Part shown: piece after piece, positions 8,847 through 17,280 of the stretch
How positions within the stretch are numbered: position 1 is the first letter of the stretch
Layout: each line of letters starts with the position of its first letter
Assembly (NCBI GenBank): GCA_028277105.1
Contig: JANQHO010000044.1
Coordinates: 1-39,878 of the forward strand
DNA: 39,878 nucleotides
Origin: Owenweeksia sp.
GTDB taxonomy: Bacteria > Bacteroidota > Bacteroidia > Flavobacteriales > Schleiferiaceae
Direction of reading: 5' to 3'
Program-made: the position numbers and the translations under genes
Notes under the pieces: model-generated
Database searches by the model: none
What the model was told of the DNA's origin: nothing
What the model saw: only the letters and a program-made list of their open reading frames with translations

Positions 8847-9337
8847 GGCAATTGATAACGGTATTTATACTGATGACGTGGGGGATTAATAGCTATTCAC
8901 AACAGTATCTCTATTTGAAACGTCCGGGAGAAGTTCCTCAGAAGCGGTTAGAGATCAATGACGCCCTCAAGATCAAAATGCAGGACTCACCTGTGTGGGT
9001 AAGCGGAAAGATCACCTCTATCAGCTCAAAAAGCCTAACGATAAATGAAAAAGTCTATCCTCTTTCGGATATTACAGCTATGCGGACTTATAATCAAATG
9101 CTGAGGTTTGGTGGTTCCGCTTTTTTTATTGGAGGTTTGATGTTTACCGGTATAATCTTTACAAACCGGGTGATCAATGACGATGAGCCCCTGTTACGGC
9201 CAGGCCAGATAATCCTGGGCTCTTCACTGATAGCAGGAGGAGGTATAATGCGCTGGCTTAGCCGCAAAACTTACAGAAGCTCAGATGGCTGGCGGTTTGA
9301 AGTAATTGATCTCGATAAAGAATTTACAAATGAGTAA
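8843..9337 (+). CDS. Small exported or membrane protein of unknown function
   Basis: The 164-residue product starts with a signal peptide (cut near 'INSYSQQ'). Residues 30-75 look like a small beta domain with 'WVSGKITSISSKSLTI'. Two hydrophobic, glycine-rich segments follow (about 90-105 and 122-135), and the tail is charged. It overlaps the rhomboid gene by 4 bases and the NAD(P)-binding gene by 8 bases, so the three are coupled. I do not recognise the family. Being translated directly after a rhomboid makes it a conceivable partner or substrate, but nothing in the sequence proves that. Confidence 0.7.
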   Translation: MRQLITVFILMTWGINSYSQQYLYLKRPGEVPQKRLEINDALKIKMQDSPVWVSGKITSISSKSLTINEKVYPLSDITAMRTYNQMLRFGGSAFFIGGLMFTGIIFTNRVINDDEPLLRPGQIILGSSLIAGGGIMRWLSRKTYRSSDGWRFEVIDLDKEFTNE

Positions 9338-9980
9338 GAAGGCTGTGGTAATAGGAGCAACCGGCCTGGTAGGGAAACACCTGCTGGAATACCTGCTGGA
9401 AGATGACTTCTATTCTGCTGTAACTGTTTACGCCCGCAAGCCCTTAGAAAAAGAAAATCCAAAGCTGACGCAAATAATTGGTGATTTGCTGGATGATGAT
9501 TTCTTTGGTGATTGCATAGAGGCAGATCACACTTTTTGTTGCATAGGTACTACTCAGAGTAAAACCCCTGACCTGAGCCTTTATAAGAATATAGATTATG
9601 GCATCCCGGTAAGAGTAGCCCAAATGGGTCTAAAAGGCGGTATGGATAAGTTCCTCGTTATCTCTTCTATGGGTGCTAATGAGAAAAGCCACTTGTTTTA
9701 TCCCCGGGTTAAAGGTCAAATGGAAAAAGCCCTTAGAAAGATGGGTATCCCTCATTTGCATATTTTCCGTCCTTCGTTGATATTGGGCAAACGCGATGAA
9801 TTCAGGGTAGGGGAAAAGCTGGGGATATTTCTATACAAGATCTTCGGCTTTCTGATACCAGCTAAATATAAAGGTATACAGGCCACTACTATTGCCAGGG
9901 CCATGCAAAAAATAGCGAAAGGCAATTACTCCCAAACAGTTTATCTTTCTCACGAAATTCAAAAGGCAGGATCAGATTAA
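9330..9980 (+). CDS. NAD(P)-binding Rossmann-fold protein, atypical SDR (TIP30/HTATIP2-like)
   Basis: From ATG at 9330 the product has 216 residues and starts straight into a beta strand and the glycine motif GATGLVG (about residues 9-15), typical of extended/atypical short-chain dehydrogenases. Further family features are the 'CCIGTTQSK' strand, 'LVISSMGAN' and a Tyr-containing 'YPRVKGQMEKAL' helix, with 'IFRPSLILG' after it, as in NAD(P)H-binding proteins of the HTATIP2 type. An in-frame earlier start (9306) would only add a stretch inside the upstream gene. It is the third gene of the rhomboid operon. The substrate is unknown. Confidence 0.85.
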   Translation: MSKKAVVIGATGLVGKHLLEYLLEDDFYSAVTVYARKPLEKENPKLTQIIGDLLDDDFFGDCIEADHTFCCIGTTQSKTPDLSLYKNIDYGIPVRVAQMGLKGGMDKFLVISSMGANEKSHLFYPRVKGQMEKALRKMGIPHLHIFRPSLILGKRDEFRVGEKLGIFLYKIFGFLIPAKYKGIQATTIARAMQKIAKGNYSQTVYLSHEIQKAGSD

Positions 9981-10050
9981 TTTTGTGAAAAAATTACAAT
10001 TCAATTAGCAGATAATTAGATTGTAATAATTTTTTATGGCTCAAATGAGT

Positions 10051-10058
10051 TAAATTTG
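10051..10058 (+). promoter_or_regulatory. TAnnTTTG minus-7 box upstream of the methyltransferase gene
   Basis: TAAATTTG matches the Bacteroidota minus-7 consensus and lies 24 bases before the ATG at 10083. No good TTTG minus-33 box was found at the usual distance, so the call is moderate. Confidence 0.45.
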
Positions 10059-10082
10059 CCGTACATCATAGATGTCTAACCC

Positions 10083-10751
10083 ATGCAGGAAGCCCCAACA
10101 AGGCCAGAGGTCAAATATGAAGAAGAATATCATTTGAGAAGGCACGAAAGCCTCTTAAATGATAGTTATTACCAGGCCAGGGCAGAGGTAGCTATGCGCA
10201 AGTTTTTTTCGGGTTACAACATTGCTAATATGCATATACTTGACTTTGGTTGCGGTTTTGGGCAAAATATCTATCTTCTACCCAATGCAGTAGGCTACGA
10301 TATTTCACAGTTCAGCTTGAAACACGCCCGGAGAAAAGGTATAAAAGTTACCGATGACCTGGATAACCTGGAGGATGAAAGCTTTGATCTGGTTTTTTCA
10401 TCTCACGTATTGGAGCATCATCCTTATCCAAAGATCATGATACAATCCATGCGGTCGAAACTCAAAAAAGGCAAGGAGTTATACCTCGTAATTCCACATG
10501 AAAGACATGGAAAAGCCAGCTTTGAATTGGATCTGAACCAACATCTCTACAACTGGAATTTTCAAAATATCAATAATCTCCTGCTTACCAGCGGCTTTGA
10601 AATCCTGGAAAACCGTTATTTGCGAGGAATAGGCTACGATAAACTCTTGCCTTTGCACAAGATCAGCTTTGAGCTGTACTATCGGGCTACTAATCTGGTA
10701 TCCCGGTTTACCGGTATAAAAGAACTCATGGTAAGAGCCCGTAAAGTGTAA
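10083..10751 (+). CDS. Class I SAM-dependent methyltransferase
   Basis: The 222-residue protein has the class I methyltransferase core: motif I DFGCGFGQ at 54-61, 'GYDIS' at 71-75 (acidic end of strand 2), 'FDLVFSSHVLEHHPYP' (motif IV with the LEH signature) and 'LYLVIPHE' (motif V/VI). It fits the Methyltransf_11/25 type. Such proteins methylate small molecules, lipids or surface sugars; nothing here indicates the substrate. The gene stands alone. Its stop codon directly abuts that of the convergent DUF308 gene, with no spare base. Confidence 0.88.
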   Translation: MQEAPTRPEVKYEEEYHLRRHESLLNDSYYQARAEVAMRKFFSGYNIANMHILDFGCGFGQNIYLLPNAVGYDISQFSLKHARRKGIKVTDDLDNLEDESFDLVFSSHVLEHHPYPKIMIQSMRSKLKKGKELYLVIPHERHGKASFELDLNQHLYNWNFQNINNLLLTSGFEILENRYLRGIGYDKLLPLHKISFELYYRATNLVSRFTGIKELMVRARKV

Positions 10752-11294
10752 TTATTCTTCCTGGCTGCCCTTTTTTGCGGCCATGCGGAACCTGATGGAA
10801 TAATAGATTATTATGATGCCCAGAAATATGCTGTACAGGCCTACGAGGTAGGTAAGCGCTTTGGCACTCTCAAAGGGATTCATGATAATGAGCGCTCCAA
10901 GGGCTACCGAGACGACACCGTTTAAAAACAGAAAAAAGCGATTGCCGTTTTGCCTCAATCCCATAAAAAGCTGGGATAATCCCATTAAAACAGCACTTCC
11001 ACCAATAATGTAGGCAAAAATATTGGTAGCAGAAACAGGATAAGCGAGGATGAGTAAGCCTAGTAATAACTCCAGTATGCCTATAGTGAACAGTAAATTC
11101 CAACGCTTATTCAGGCGCCAGATTCGCCAACCCCAGGCTGCTAGTATAAGCCCGAAAGCCAAAAAGGTAAGCCCCAGGAACTGGACGAGTTTGGTTAGGA
11201 CAAACTCAGTATTAAATACGGCTAAACAGCCTAACAAAACCAGGAAAAGACCTTGAGTTGAGAGTATCCACCAGTTTCTTTTAAAAGCATTCAT
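10752..11294 (-). CDS. HdeD/DUF308 family membrane protein
   Basis: The 180-residue protein consists almost entirely of six hydrophobic helices in three pairs, with the internal-repeat pattern of DUF308 proteins: 'W..LSTQGLFLVLLG', 'ILELLLGLLILAYP', 'LNGVVSVALGALIIMNP'. In enterobacteria the relative HdeD is linked to acid resistance, but in Bacteroidota the role is unknown. The end is a short basic then acidic cytoplasmic tail. It is convergent with the methyltransferase gene, the two stop codons abutting. Confidence 0.88.
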   Translation of the reverse strand: MNAFKRNWWILSTQGLFLVLLGCLAVFNTEFVLTKLVQFLGLTFLAFGLILAAWGWRIWRLNKRWNLLFTIGILELLLGLLILAYPVSATNIFAYIIGGSAVLMGLSQLFMGLRQNGNRFFLFLNGVVSVALGALIIMNPFESAKALTYLVGLYSIFLGIIIIYYSIRFRMAAKKGSQEE

Positions 11295-11342
11295 CGGTTT
11301 TCGTTTTATCGGTTGAAGATAGTACTCTTTGCTCAGGGTTGA

Positions 11343-12107
11343 TCAGAATTTTTCAAATACTCCCAGGCCAAAAAGTGCAAAATCGTATTTAACAGGGTCG
11401 ACAGGGTCCAGCTTGCGGAGTTGATTATCCAATTCCTCTACAGCCTTCCAGTCGTTTTGTTTGCGTTGCAATAATTTTAGCTTGCGGGCAACGTTGGCGG
11501 TATGCACATCCAGCGGACAAGACAACAAAGAGGGACTGATCTCTTTCCAAATCCCGAAATCCACTCCTTTACGGTCTTTTCGCACCATCCAGCGCAAAAA
11601 CATATTCAATCTTTTGCAGGCCGAATTACTAAAAGGGTCGGATACGTGTTTACGGGTTCGCGCCAGGTGCCCCTTCTCAAAAAAAACGCTGCGGAAGCGG
11701 CCCAGGGCATTTTTGAGGCTGGTTTCTCCCGGCTTTACGGTAAAAAGCCCCTCCAGGCCATTGTAGTGGGTATAAATGTTATTCAGGGAATGAATAAAAT
11801 AGAGCAGGTCATCCGAATTAAAGGTGCGGTGCACAAACCCCTCTAATCTTTCGAGGTCTTCTTCAGAGTGATTTTTCACAAAATCAGCCGGGGCATCATC
11901 CAATAGATGCATGAGCCTGGAAGCATTTCTAATAATGGTTTTCCGTTGCCCCCAGGCAATGGTAGCAGAGAGGAACCCCGCTATCTCAATATCTTCTTTT
12001 TGACTGAAGCGATGGGGAATACTGATGGGGTCACTTTCAATGAAGTCAGGTGAGTTATACTGCCTGGCTTTAGTGTTCAGAAAAAGGGCGAGCTCCTTTT
12101 TATTCAT
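11343..12107 (-). CDS. TIGR02757 (DUF2400) family protein
   Basis: From ATG at 12107 the product has 254 residues. Recognisable family blocks are 'DPISIPHRFSQKEDIEIAGFLSATIAWGQR' (read in two parts near residues 23-52), 'NSDDLLYFIHSL', 'KRLNMFLRWMVRKD', 'GVDFGIW' and the final 'DPVKYDFALFGLG'. The pattern resembles a helix-hairpin-helix DNA-glycosylase-like fold, but no catalytic activity is established to my knowledge. A longer frame upstream would lie inside kdsB; the start chosen overlaps the kdsB end by 8 bases, a coupling seen elsewhere in this window. Confidence 0.88.
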   Translation of the reverse strand: MNKKELALFLNTKARQYNSPDFIESDPISIPHRFSQKEDIEIAGFLSATIAWGQRKTIIRNASRLMHLLDDAPADFVKNHSEEDLERLEGFVHRTFNSDDLLYFIHSLNNIYTHYNGLEGLFTVKPGETSLKNALGRFRSVFFEKGHLARTRKHVSDPFSNSACKRLNMFLRWMVRKDRKGVDFGIWKEISPSLLSCPLDVHTANVARKLKLLQRKQNDWKAVEELDNQLRKLDPVDPVKYDFALFGLGVFEKF

Positions 12108-12861
12108 GCATTCTTTTTCTGACAATCGCCCGGACCTTTTCCAGGTCGTCAATGGTATCCACGGGAATACTGTTAATAGGAGTAATACCTATGCGGATAT
12201 TCCTGCCGTTTTCCAGCCAGCGGTTCTGTTCCAGCGATTCGGCCTTTTCCAGTATGGTTTGCTCCATCGCGGCAAAGTCTTTTAAAGCTGAGGGAGTATA
12301 GGCGTACATACCCAAATGCTTGTAAAAAGTGTGATGATCCATCCACCTACTTTTGTGAATATTGTGGATGTGAGGAATGACCGAGCGGCTGAAATAAAGA
12401 GCATTGTTCCCGTGATCGAAAACCACAAAGCACTCACTTTGGTTGTACAGGTCTTCGGCACTGCTTACAGGAATGACCAATGTGGCCATTTCCGTATCCT
12501 CTCTTATGAAACACTGGGTTAAAGCATCTATCTGAGCGGGGTGTAGCAAAGGCTCATCCCCCTGTATATTGATGACAATATCAGGAACATCGTTGTCTTT
12601 TGTTTTAACGATATCAAGGGTTTCTATACAACGATTGGTACCGGTAGTATGATCAGGGCTGGTCATCACCACTTCCCCGCCAAAGCTATTTACTACCGAA
12701 AAAATGCGTTGATCATCGGTAGCTACTACTACTTTATCCAAGGCTTGTAAGGCGCTTTCGTATACCCATTGTATCATGGGTTTGCCTTCAATGTCAACCA
12801 GGGGTTTGCCTTCTAAGCGGGTGCTGCCATAACGGGCGGGGATTATGCCTAAAGCCTTCAT
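12100..12861 (-). CDS. kdsB: 3-deoxy-manno-octulosonate cytidylyltransferase (CMP-Kdo synthetase)
   Basis: From ATG at 12861 the protein has 253 residues, the usual KdsB length. It opens with 'IIPARYGSTRLEGKPL', the CTP-binding signature, followed by 'VVVATDD', 'MTSPDHTTGTNRC' and 'IQGDEPLL'. KdsB activates Kdo with CTP for transfer to lipid A, so the cell makes Kdo-containing lipopolysaccharide. An earlier in-frame start (12882) would only add MQQNYNL before the conserved start. It is followed with an 8-base overlap by the TIGR02757 gene. The identification is firm. Confidence 0.96.
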   Translation of the reverse strand: MKALGIIPARYGSTRLEGKPLVDIEGKPMIQWVYESALQALDKVVVATDDQRIFSVVNSFGGEVVMTSPDHTTGTNRCIETLDIVKTKDNDVPDIVINIQGDEPLLHPAQIDALTQCFIREDTEMATLVIPVSSAEDLYNQSECFVVFDHGNNALYFSRSVIPHIHNIHKSRWMDHHTFYKHLGMYAYTPSALKDFAAMEQTILEKAESLEQNRWLENGRNIRIGITPINSIPVDTIDDLEKVRAIVRKRMHE

Positions 12862-12930
12862 CAGATTATAATTTTGCTGCAAAGTAAATCTATCTAAAGC
12901 AGATAAGCAGGCAATTCTTAATTTAGCTGT

Positions 12931-13155
12931 ATGGCTACAAACAGGGACAAGCTTTTAAAGGGAGTAAGGTTTTTGGCTGTTGGTTTTCCCTTTATTTTTA
13001 TGGGACCTGCTTTAATGACCTGGCAAGGCATCCCTCAATATCACAATGGCAATTACATCTGGCTTATTCTCAGTATTGTTTTTATGCTCACAGCCGCTTT
13101 TTTTGCGGTTAGGGGCCTGAGAGCTATCCTTTCGGCTTTTTTTGACGGGGAGTAA
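12931..13155 (+). CDS. DUF6095-type small membrane protein
   Basis: The 74-residue protein has a basic start, two hydrophobic helices (about 12-30 and 42-62) joined by 'GIPQYHNGNYIW', and ends in 'RGLRAILSAFFDGE'. The layout 'KGVRFLAVGFPFIFMGPA' and the final 'F-D' motif match the DUF6095 family, which is common in Flavobacteriia and has no known function. It is divergent from kdsB across 69 bases. The following 163 bases hold no convincing gene. Confidence 0.75.
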   Translation: MATNRDKLLKGVRFLAVGFPFIFMGPALMTWQGIPQYHNGNYIWLILSIVFMLTAAFFAVRGLRAILSAFFDGE

Positions 13156-13318
13156 GCAGATGTTAGGACTTGCAGGATTTTAAAGTTATGAAGTTCATCG
13201 AAGCCATTTCGACTGGAGTCCGTAAAGACTTAATACAGCTGGTGATTCCCGGATTGAGTAAGAAAAGCTAGGGAACATAAATTCACGGAATATAATAGCG
13301 GGAAAATAATCAATTCAA

Positions 13319-14257
13319 TTAGGCCAATTGGATTTCCAACTGCTTTTTGAAGCGCTTAAAAAAAGTATAGCGGTCTTTTTCTCCTGAGCCAAAAATGGGC
13401 TGGGCCAGTTTGATATGTTCTTTCCAGTGGCTTTTAAACAGTTGTATGGCGTTGGGGTTTTGAGTGGAAATAAAATGAATGCCCTGGAAGCCATTCATCA
13501 ATAGGCTGTTATGGCCCATTTCCAGCAAACCGCTGTTGTTCATTACGCAGAAATCAGAAGCATATATTTCCAGTTTGCCCCTTTGCTTCTGCGATACCGA
13601 AAGCCATTTTTTGTAGTTCTCAAATAAACCAACCAGGTCATTCTTAAGTTCCTCAAATTCCAGGAGGTTGATGTAGTCCATGTGGTGCCAGTGACGCAGT
13701 TGCTCCATTTGGTTGTAAATACCCCAGTTATACCATATTTCCCTGGTATTCAGGTTGAGGTAGGTTTTAAAGATGGCATTGCCCAATTGTAAGATAGCTT
13801 GCGGTACCGGGCCTTTAACCGGAATTCCCCCGCATTTGGTCCACACCGAAATCTTATAGGCCATGAGCCGGGGAGTGGAATAGAAGCAAAAGAAAGGCAG
13901 GTCCCGTGCCACATAATAAAGTTGATAGCCTTGCTCTGCCGCGTTTTGCAGGAGGATCAGAATATTGTTAAAGTATTGGGCCAGGCTTTCCCAGTCGTTG
14001 AAATGACGGAGTTTACCGCTGATGAAGTCAGTTTGATTCAACTCCTGAAAACCATAATGGAGCTGAGGTACTTTTTTGCTTATTTTAAGGTATTCTTCCC
14101 ACAGCAGCTTCTTTTCTCCCCTTATACGCCTGTACACATTACTGGGGTCCAGATCCAGCAGTTCGCCCAGCCAGTCTGCCAGATTGATGTCTTGGGGCAG
14201 CTCTTGTTCCAGTTGTTTAAAAAAACGCTGCTGTATTTGGTTTTCACGGGTACTCAT
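13319..14257 (-). CDS. Probable HTH transcription regulator with large ligand- or partner-binding domain
   Basis: The 312-residue protein has no signal or membrane span. Residues about 20-58 ('INLADWLGELLDLDPSNVY', then 'RRIRGEKKLLWEEYLKIS') look like a lambda-repressor/XRE-type helix-turn-helix: a helix, a turn with 'DPSNVYRRIRG' as the recognition helix, and a following helix. The remaining 250 residues are rich in Trp, Tyr and Phe and I do not recognise them. The gene is divergent from the export operon at 14522-18515; the 264-bp gap between them contains three palindromes and a TAAATTTT minus-7-like box (14297-14304, reverse strand). The inferred role is control of that operon and of itself. 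DNA binding is inferred from the N-terminus only. Confidence 0.65.
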   Translation of the reverse strand: MSTRENQIQQRFFKQLEQELPQDINLADWLGELLDLDPSNVYRRIRGEKKLLWEEYLKISKKVPQLHYGFQELNQTDFISGKLRHFNDWESLAQYFNNILILLQNAAEQGYQLYYVARDLPFFCFYSTPRLMAYKISVWTKCGGIPVKGPVPQAILQLGNAIFKTYLNLNTREIWYNWGIYNQMEQLRHWHHMDYINLLEFEELKNDLVGLFENYKKWLSVSQKQRGKLEIYASDFCVMNNSGLLEMGHNSLLMNGFQGIHFISTQNPNAIQLFKSHWKEHIKLAQPIFGSGEKDRYTFFKRFKKQLEIQLA

Positions 14258-14306
14258 AATGAAGTGGCTATATTTTAATATGATTGGGCTAAAGTAAAAA
14301 TTTAGT

Positions 14307-14324
14307 TTAGTAATGTGTTACTAA
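14307..14324. promoter_or_regulatory. Palindromic candidate operator next to the HTH gene promoter
   Basis: TTAGTAATGTGTTACTAA has perfect 7-bp arms around TGTG. It starts two bases from a TAAATTTT box read leftwards, so it would cover the minus-7/minus-33 spacer of the regulator gene, which suits autorepression. A shorter repeat, ATGT-TT-ACAT, follows at 14324-14333. Confidence 0.45.
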
Positions 14325-14387
14325 TGTTTACATAAAAAATAGTATTTCAATGTAAGCTTTTGCTATTCAGTTTTTTAATTACAATTC

Positions 14388-14432
14388 TGGCGAAAATCGC
14401 CAAAGAATTTTTGCAATAGGCGAATATTGCCT
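14388..14432. promoter_or_regulatory. Two 15-bp palindromes 30 bp apart, candidate regulator sites
   Basis: TGGCGAAAATCGCCA (14388-14402) is a perfect palindrome around its central base. AGGCGAATATTGCCT (14418-14432) is the same motif with one mismatched pair. They share GGCGAA-N-AT(C/T)GCC, and their centres are exactly 30 bp apart, about three helical turns. They lie 90-134 bases before the ATG at 14522, a position suited to an activator. Confidence 0.55.
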
Positions 14433-14521
14433 TGTATCATCTTTTGTACATATACAATTTTGAAAAAAATTATCAGAACTTCAAGTATAAAGTTGAACAA
14501 AACTTGACAATTAATCCAAAT

Positions 14522-15544
14522 ATGAAAACAATTAAATTCTTAACCCTTGCACTAGCCCTGCCAGTTATGATGACAGCCCAGAGCGAAGTCTTAATGTTGT
14601 CCTCCTATAATGTGAGTTACAGCCATACCGCTACCATACCCGAAACTATGACATGGGATGAAACGGACTTCATGTTGAGAGGGCATCTCAAGCCCATCCA
14701 TCAAGAGAAAAGCGTTACCCAGGAAGTGCTGGACGATTACCAACTGCGAACCACCATTGAGATCAGTTCGCGGGATGACGAGGAAGAATGGATGAATCTG
14801 CCTTACAAGTTTGTATTTGATTGTGAGCGTATGCGCGGCTATGACAAACACGGTGAATTGATAACGGATATACCCTTAAGCGATGATGAACTGGCAGCTT
14901 GTAACCAGCAGCGTGAAGAGATAGAACAACACGGTTATTCCATCGGCTATACTCACTTTCCCATGCCCGAACCGGAAAATTTTGATTATCTGGAACAAGA
15001 AGGCTTTACCATAAACCAACCTTTACCGGGAGTAATAGAAATATCAAAAGAAGACGAAAATTTTGTAGAAATATTCAACCAAACGGACTTAAGCATAATT
15101 TCCATTACCCTGGAAGAGGAGAGTTTTAACGAAATAATCAATCACTACGAATACTTTGAAAGTTGGGGCTACCTGCCTGTTTCTGAAGTAAAACGGCAAA
15201 ATCTGTCCAACGGTATTGTAATAACTGACACCGAGATATACACTAACCACCAAGTAGAAGGACATATAGAACCTCAGGAGCCCCTGGATACAGATTCCAA
15301 TGGCGAAACGGTGAGCCTGATGCCCAATCCCGTTGAAACTACAGCAGTGGTACGTGTAGAGGATGCCCCCGGAGGTCTGCAAGCCATAGACGTATACAGC
15401 CTGCAAAGTGAACTGTTGCTGAGCCTGGAAGGTAACGGACAGACAGAACAAGAGATCGACCTGCAAAGCCTGACCCCTAACCTTTATGTTTTAAAGGTAC
15501 AAACCAGTCAAAACAGCCATTCATTGATATTTGAAAAAAATTAA
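14522..15544 (+). CDS. Secreted protein with T9SS type A sorting domain
   Basis: From ATG at 14522 the product has 340 residues with a signal peptide (MKTIKFLTLALALPVMMTAQ). Residues 20-265 are strongly acidic and match nothing I know. From about residue 268, 'VSLMPNPVETTAVVRVEDA' followed by 'IDVYSLQSELLLSLEG' and a closing 'NLYVLKVQTSQNSHSLIFEKN' (quoted without intervening residues) form a type A C-terminal sorting domain, the signal for export by the type IX system. The frame is open further upstream, but the signal peptide fixes the start. It is the first gene of a three-gene operon with a hydrolase and a lipoprotein and faces the HTH regulator. Confidence 0.8.
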   Translation: MKTIKFLTLALALPVMMTAQSEVLMLSSYNVSYSHTATIPETMTWDETDFMLRGHLKPIHQEKSVTQEVLDDYQLRTTIEISSRDDEEEWMNLPYKFVFDCERMRGYDKHGELITDIPLSDDELAACNQQREEIEQHGYSIGYTHFPMPEPENFDYLEQEGFTINQPLPGVIEISKEDENFVEIFNQTDLSIISITLEEESFNEIINHYEYFESWGYLPVSEVKRQNLSNGIVITDTEIYTNHQVEGHIEPQEPLDTDSNGETVSLMPNPVETTAVVRVEDAPGGLQAIDVYSLQSELLLSLEGNGQTEQEIDLQSLTPNLYVLKVQTSQNSHSLIFEKN

Positions 15545-15564
15545 CCTAAATTAACCTTATTATT

Positions 15565-17280
15565 ATGAAAACTATCAGAAGCATATTCTTCATCATATTA
15601 TTAGCCCTGTTTCCCCTCATCTCCCAAGCCCAGCCCTGGAGCATAGATTCTATCAAAAGAATTAACCATGAGTTTACAGCGCAAGCAGGTGTTTTTTTGC
15701 AACAATCTACTGTAAGCGGCTTTCGGGACGGTTTTTTCCTGCACGGCCTGGGCGGTAAACCCGAGTCATGGAACGAAACCGCTTTAAAGCTAGAATCCGA
15801 TTACTACCTGAAACAGCACGTAGCCGATTACCGCAACTGGACGAATACCGATCTGGTAGGAGCGGGAAAATCCGTGAGTGACTGGATACAGCAGAAAAAC
15901 AGTACTTTGGAAGGACCACCTAGTAAAGCCATAGCTATAGCCCACAGCCAGGGCGGAATGGTGGCCAAAGCTATGGAATATACCGCCATAAATGACCCCG
16001 TTCTTTATCCTCGCAGGTTTGGTGGTTTGGTAACTTTCGGCACCCCTCACGGAGGAGCTATGATCTTAAATAATGGCGATCCCAAAGGCACAAAAAAGCT
16101 AATTCAGGCCTTTGTCAACGATGGTTGTCAGAAATTTGCCCGCTCAGAAATAAATAACCTCATTGCCAGTAATTGGTGGGTGGGAACACTTACTTCAATG
16201 CTGAATATTGATGAAATATTAAATACTACTATTCCTGAAGCCACTTGTGGAGCTTTTGCTAATACGCTTATACCTTTATTAATGGACGACCTGGCTACCG
16301 ATATCACCACCGATTACAATGTCGGCAGCCCCATGGTAAATACACTCAACAACATGAACAGCTCTATTCCTGTGGTAACTTTTTACGGGGAGGAAGAGCA
16401 ACCTGTATTTTACCGTACCATCAGTTCCTTTACCATAGAATCACGCGATATAACGGCTACTGATCCCTATACAGCGGGCGATGATGACAGCAAGTATATC
16501 AGTTCAGCCAATAGCATGATGTCACACTACTATACACGGTATCAGGTATCATTACAGCATAAGAGATGGCATGCTAAGCAGTATAGAACCTATTCACGCT
16601 TAGCATGGCTTTTTCCACCCTTAGCTTTTAAAGCCAGTCATCACTGGGAGCAAGCTAGGCGGAAGGCAAATAATGCAGATGCTGCTTTTGGTGCTTATAA
16701 ATGGCTGCACAATGCCAACGACAACTGGCTGGAGATTATTGGGGCTAAATGGGATTCCGTCTACAATGCTGCCCCGGCAAACGAATGCCGGTGTACCTAC
16801 ACTTACTCTAACGGGCAGTCTTTAGGCACAGCCCAACACCCCATTATCCATGAATTCTCTACGGTAAGCAACGGAGTATGTCATTATTTTAGCGGAAATG
16901 TAACGGTAAAACGGGAGGTAGTTGCTTCTGCGTATCCCCACTACGACTGTTTGGTGAAGTATTACCAGATAAACGGGAACTATGTGGAGTATTTGGGAAC
17001 CCGCTGGGAATCCAACCAGGGCTGCCTGACCACTACCTTCACGGCCAATAAGAACTGTGCCAATAAAGTGGATTACCGGATCATAGAGATCACCGACCCC
17101 AACGATGGGGTAGTGACCGCCCAAAGCGCTACAGATTACCCCCAGGCTGTAGCCCGGTGGAAAATGAAAAACACTAATCACCAGCAGATGCGGAATTGCA
17201 CGGAAACGAAAAGGGCTTTTGAGGATTTATTTGGTGGAGACATTCCGAATACTGATTTTTTTCATACTGATAACCGATGA
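15565..17280 (+). CDS. Secreted alpha/beta-hydrolase, lipase-like
   Basis: The 571-residue protein has a signal peptide ending 'LISQAQ'. The hydrolase core follows: the oxyanion strand 'FFLHGLGGKPESW' (His60-Gly61), the nucleophile elbow 'IAIAHSQGGMVAKAM' with Ser128, and the strand 'LVTFGTPHGGAM' at 156-166, a sequence typical of triacylglycerol-lipase and PGAP1-like hydrolases. The catalytic acid and His cannot be fixed by eye; 'SMMSHYYTRYQ' is one candidate for the His. The C-terminal 170 residues are cysteine-containing and unrecognised, with no T9SS domain. It sits 20 bases after the T9SS-sorted protein gene and overlaps the propeller lipoprotein gene by 4 bases. The substrate (lipid, ester or peptidoglycan-linked) is unknown. 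Confidence 0.75.
   Translation: MKTIRSIFFIILLALFPLISQAQPWSIDSIKRINHEFTAQAGVFLQQSTVSGFRDGFFLHGLGGKPESWNETALKLESDYYLKQHVADYRNWTNTDLVGAGKSVSDWIQQKNSTLEGPPSKAIAIAHSQGGMVAKAMEYTAINDPVLYPRRFGGLVTFGTPHGGAMILNNGDPKGTKKLIQAFVNDGCQKFARSEINNLIASNWWVGTLTSMLNIDEILNTTIPEATCGAFANTLIPLLMDDLATDITTDYNVGSPMVNTLNNMNSSIPVVTFYGEEEQPVFYRTISSFTIESRDITATDPYTAGDDDSKYISSANSMMSHYYTRYQVSLQHKRWHAKQYRTYSRLAWLFPPLAFKASHHWEQARRKANNADAAFGAYKWLHNANDNWLEIIGAKWDSVYNAAPANECRCTYTYSNGQSLGTAQHPIIHEFSTVSNGVCHYFSGNVTVKREVVASAYPHYDCLVKYYQINGNYVEYLGTRWESNQGCLTTTFTANKNCANKVDYRIIEITDPNDGVVTAQSATDYPQAVARWKMKNTNHQQMRNCTETKRAFEDLFGGDIPNTDFFHTDNR

Noticed and set aside
11461..11846. Overlapping + strand frames of 101 and 114 codons opposite the TIGR02757 gene
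   Set aside because: They are shadows of a recognised gene; they overlap each other in different frames and show no motif.
13188..13271. 27-codon frame (MKFIEAISTGVRKD...) in the 13156-13318 gap
   Set aside because: It is too short, has no promoter box or recognisable motif, and part of it (TCGAAGCCATTTCGA) looks like a degraded intergenic repeat.
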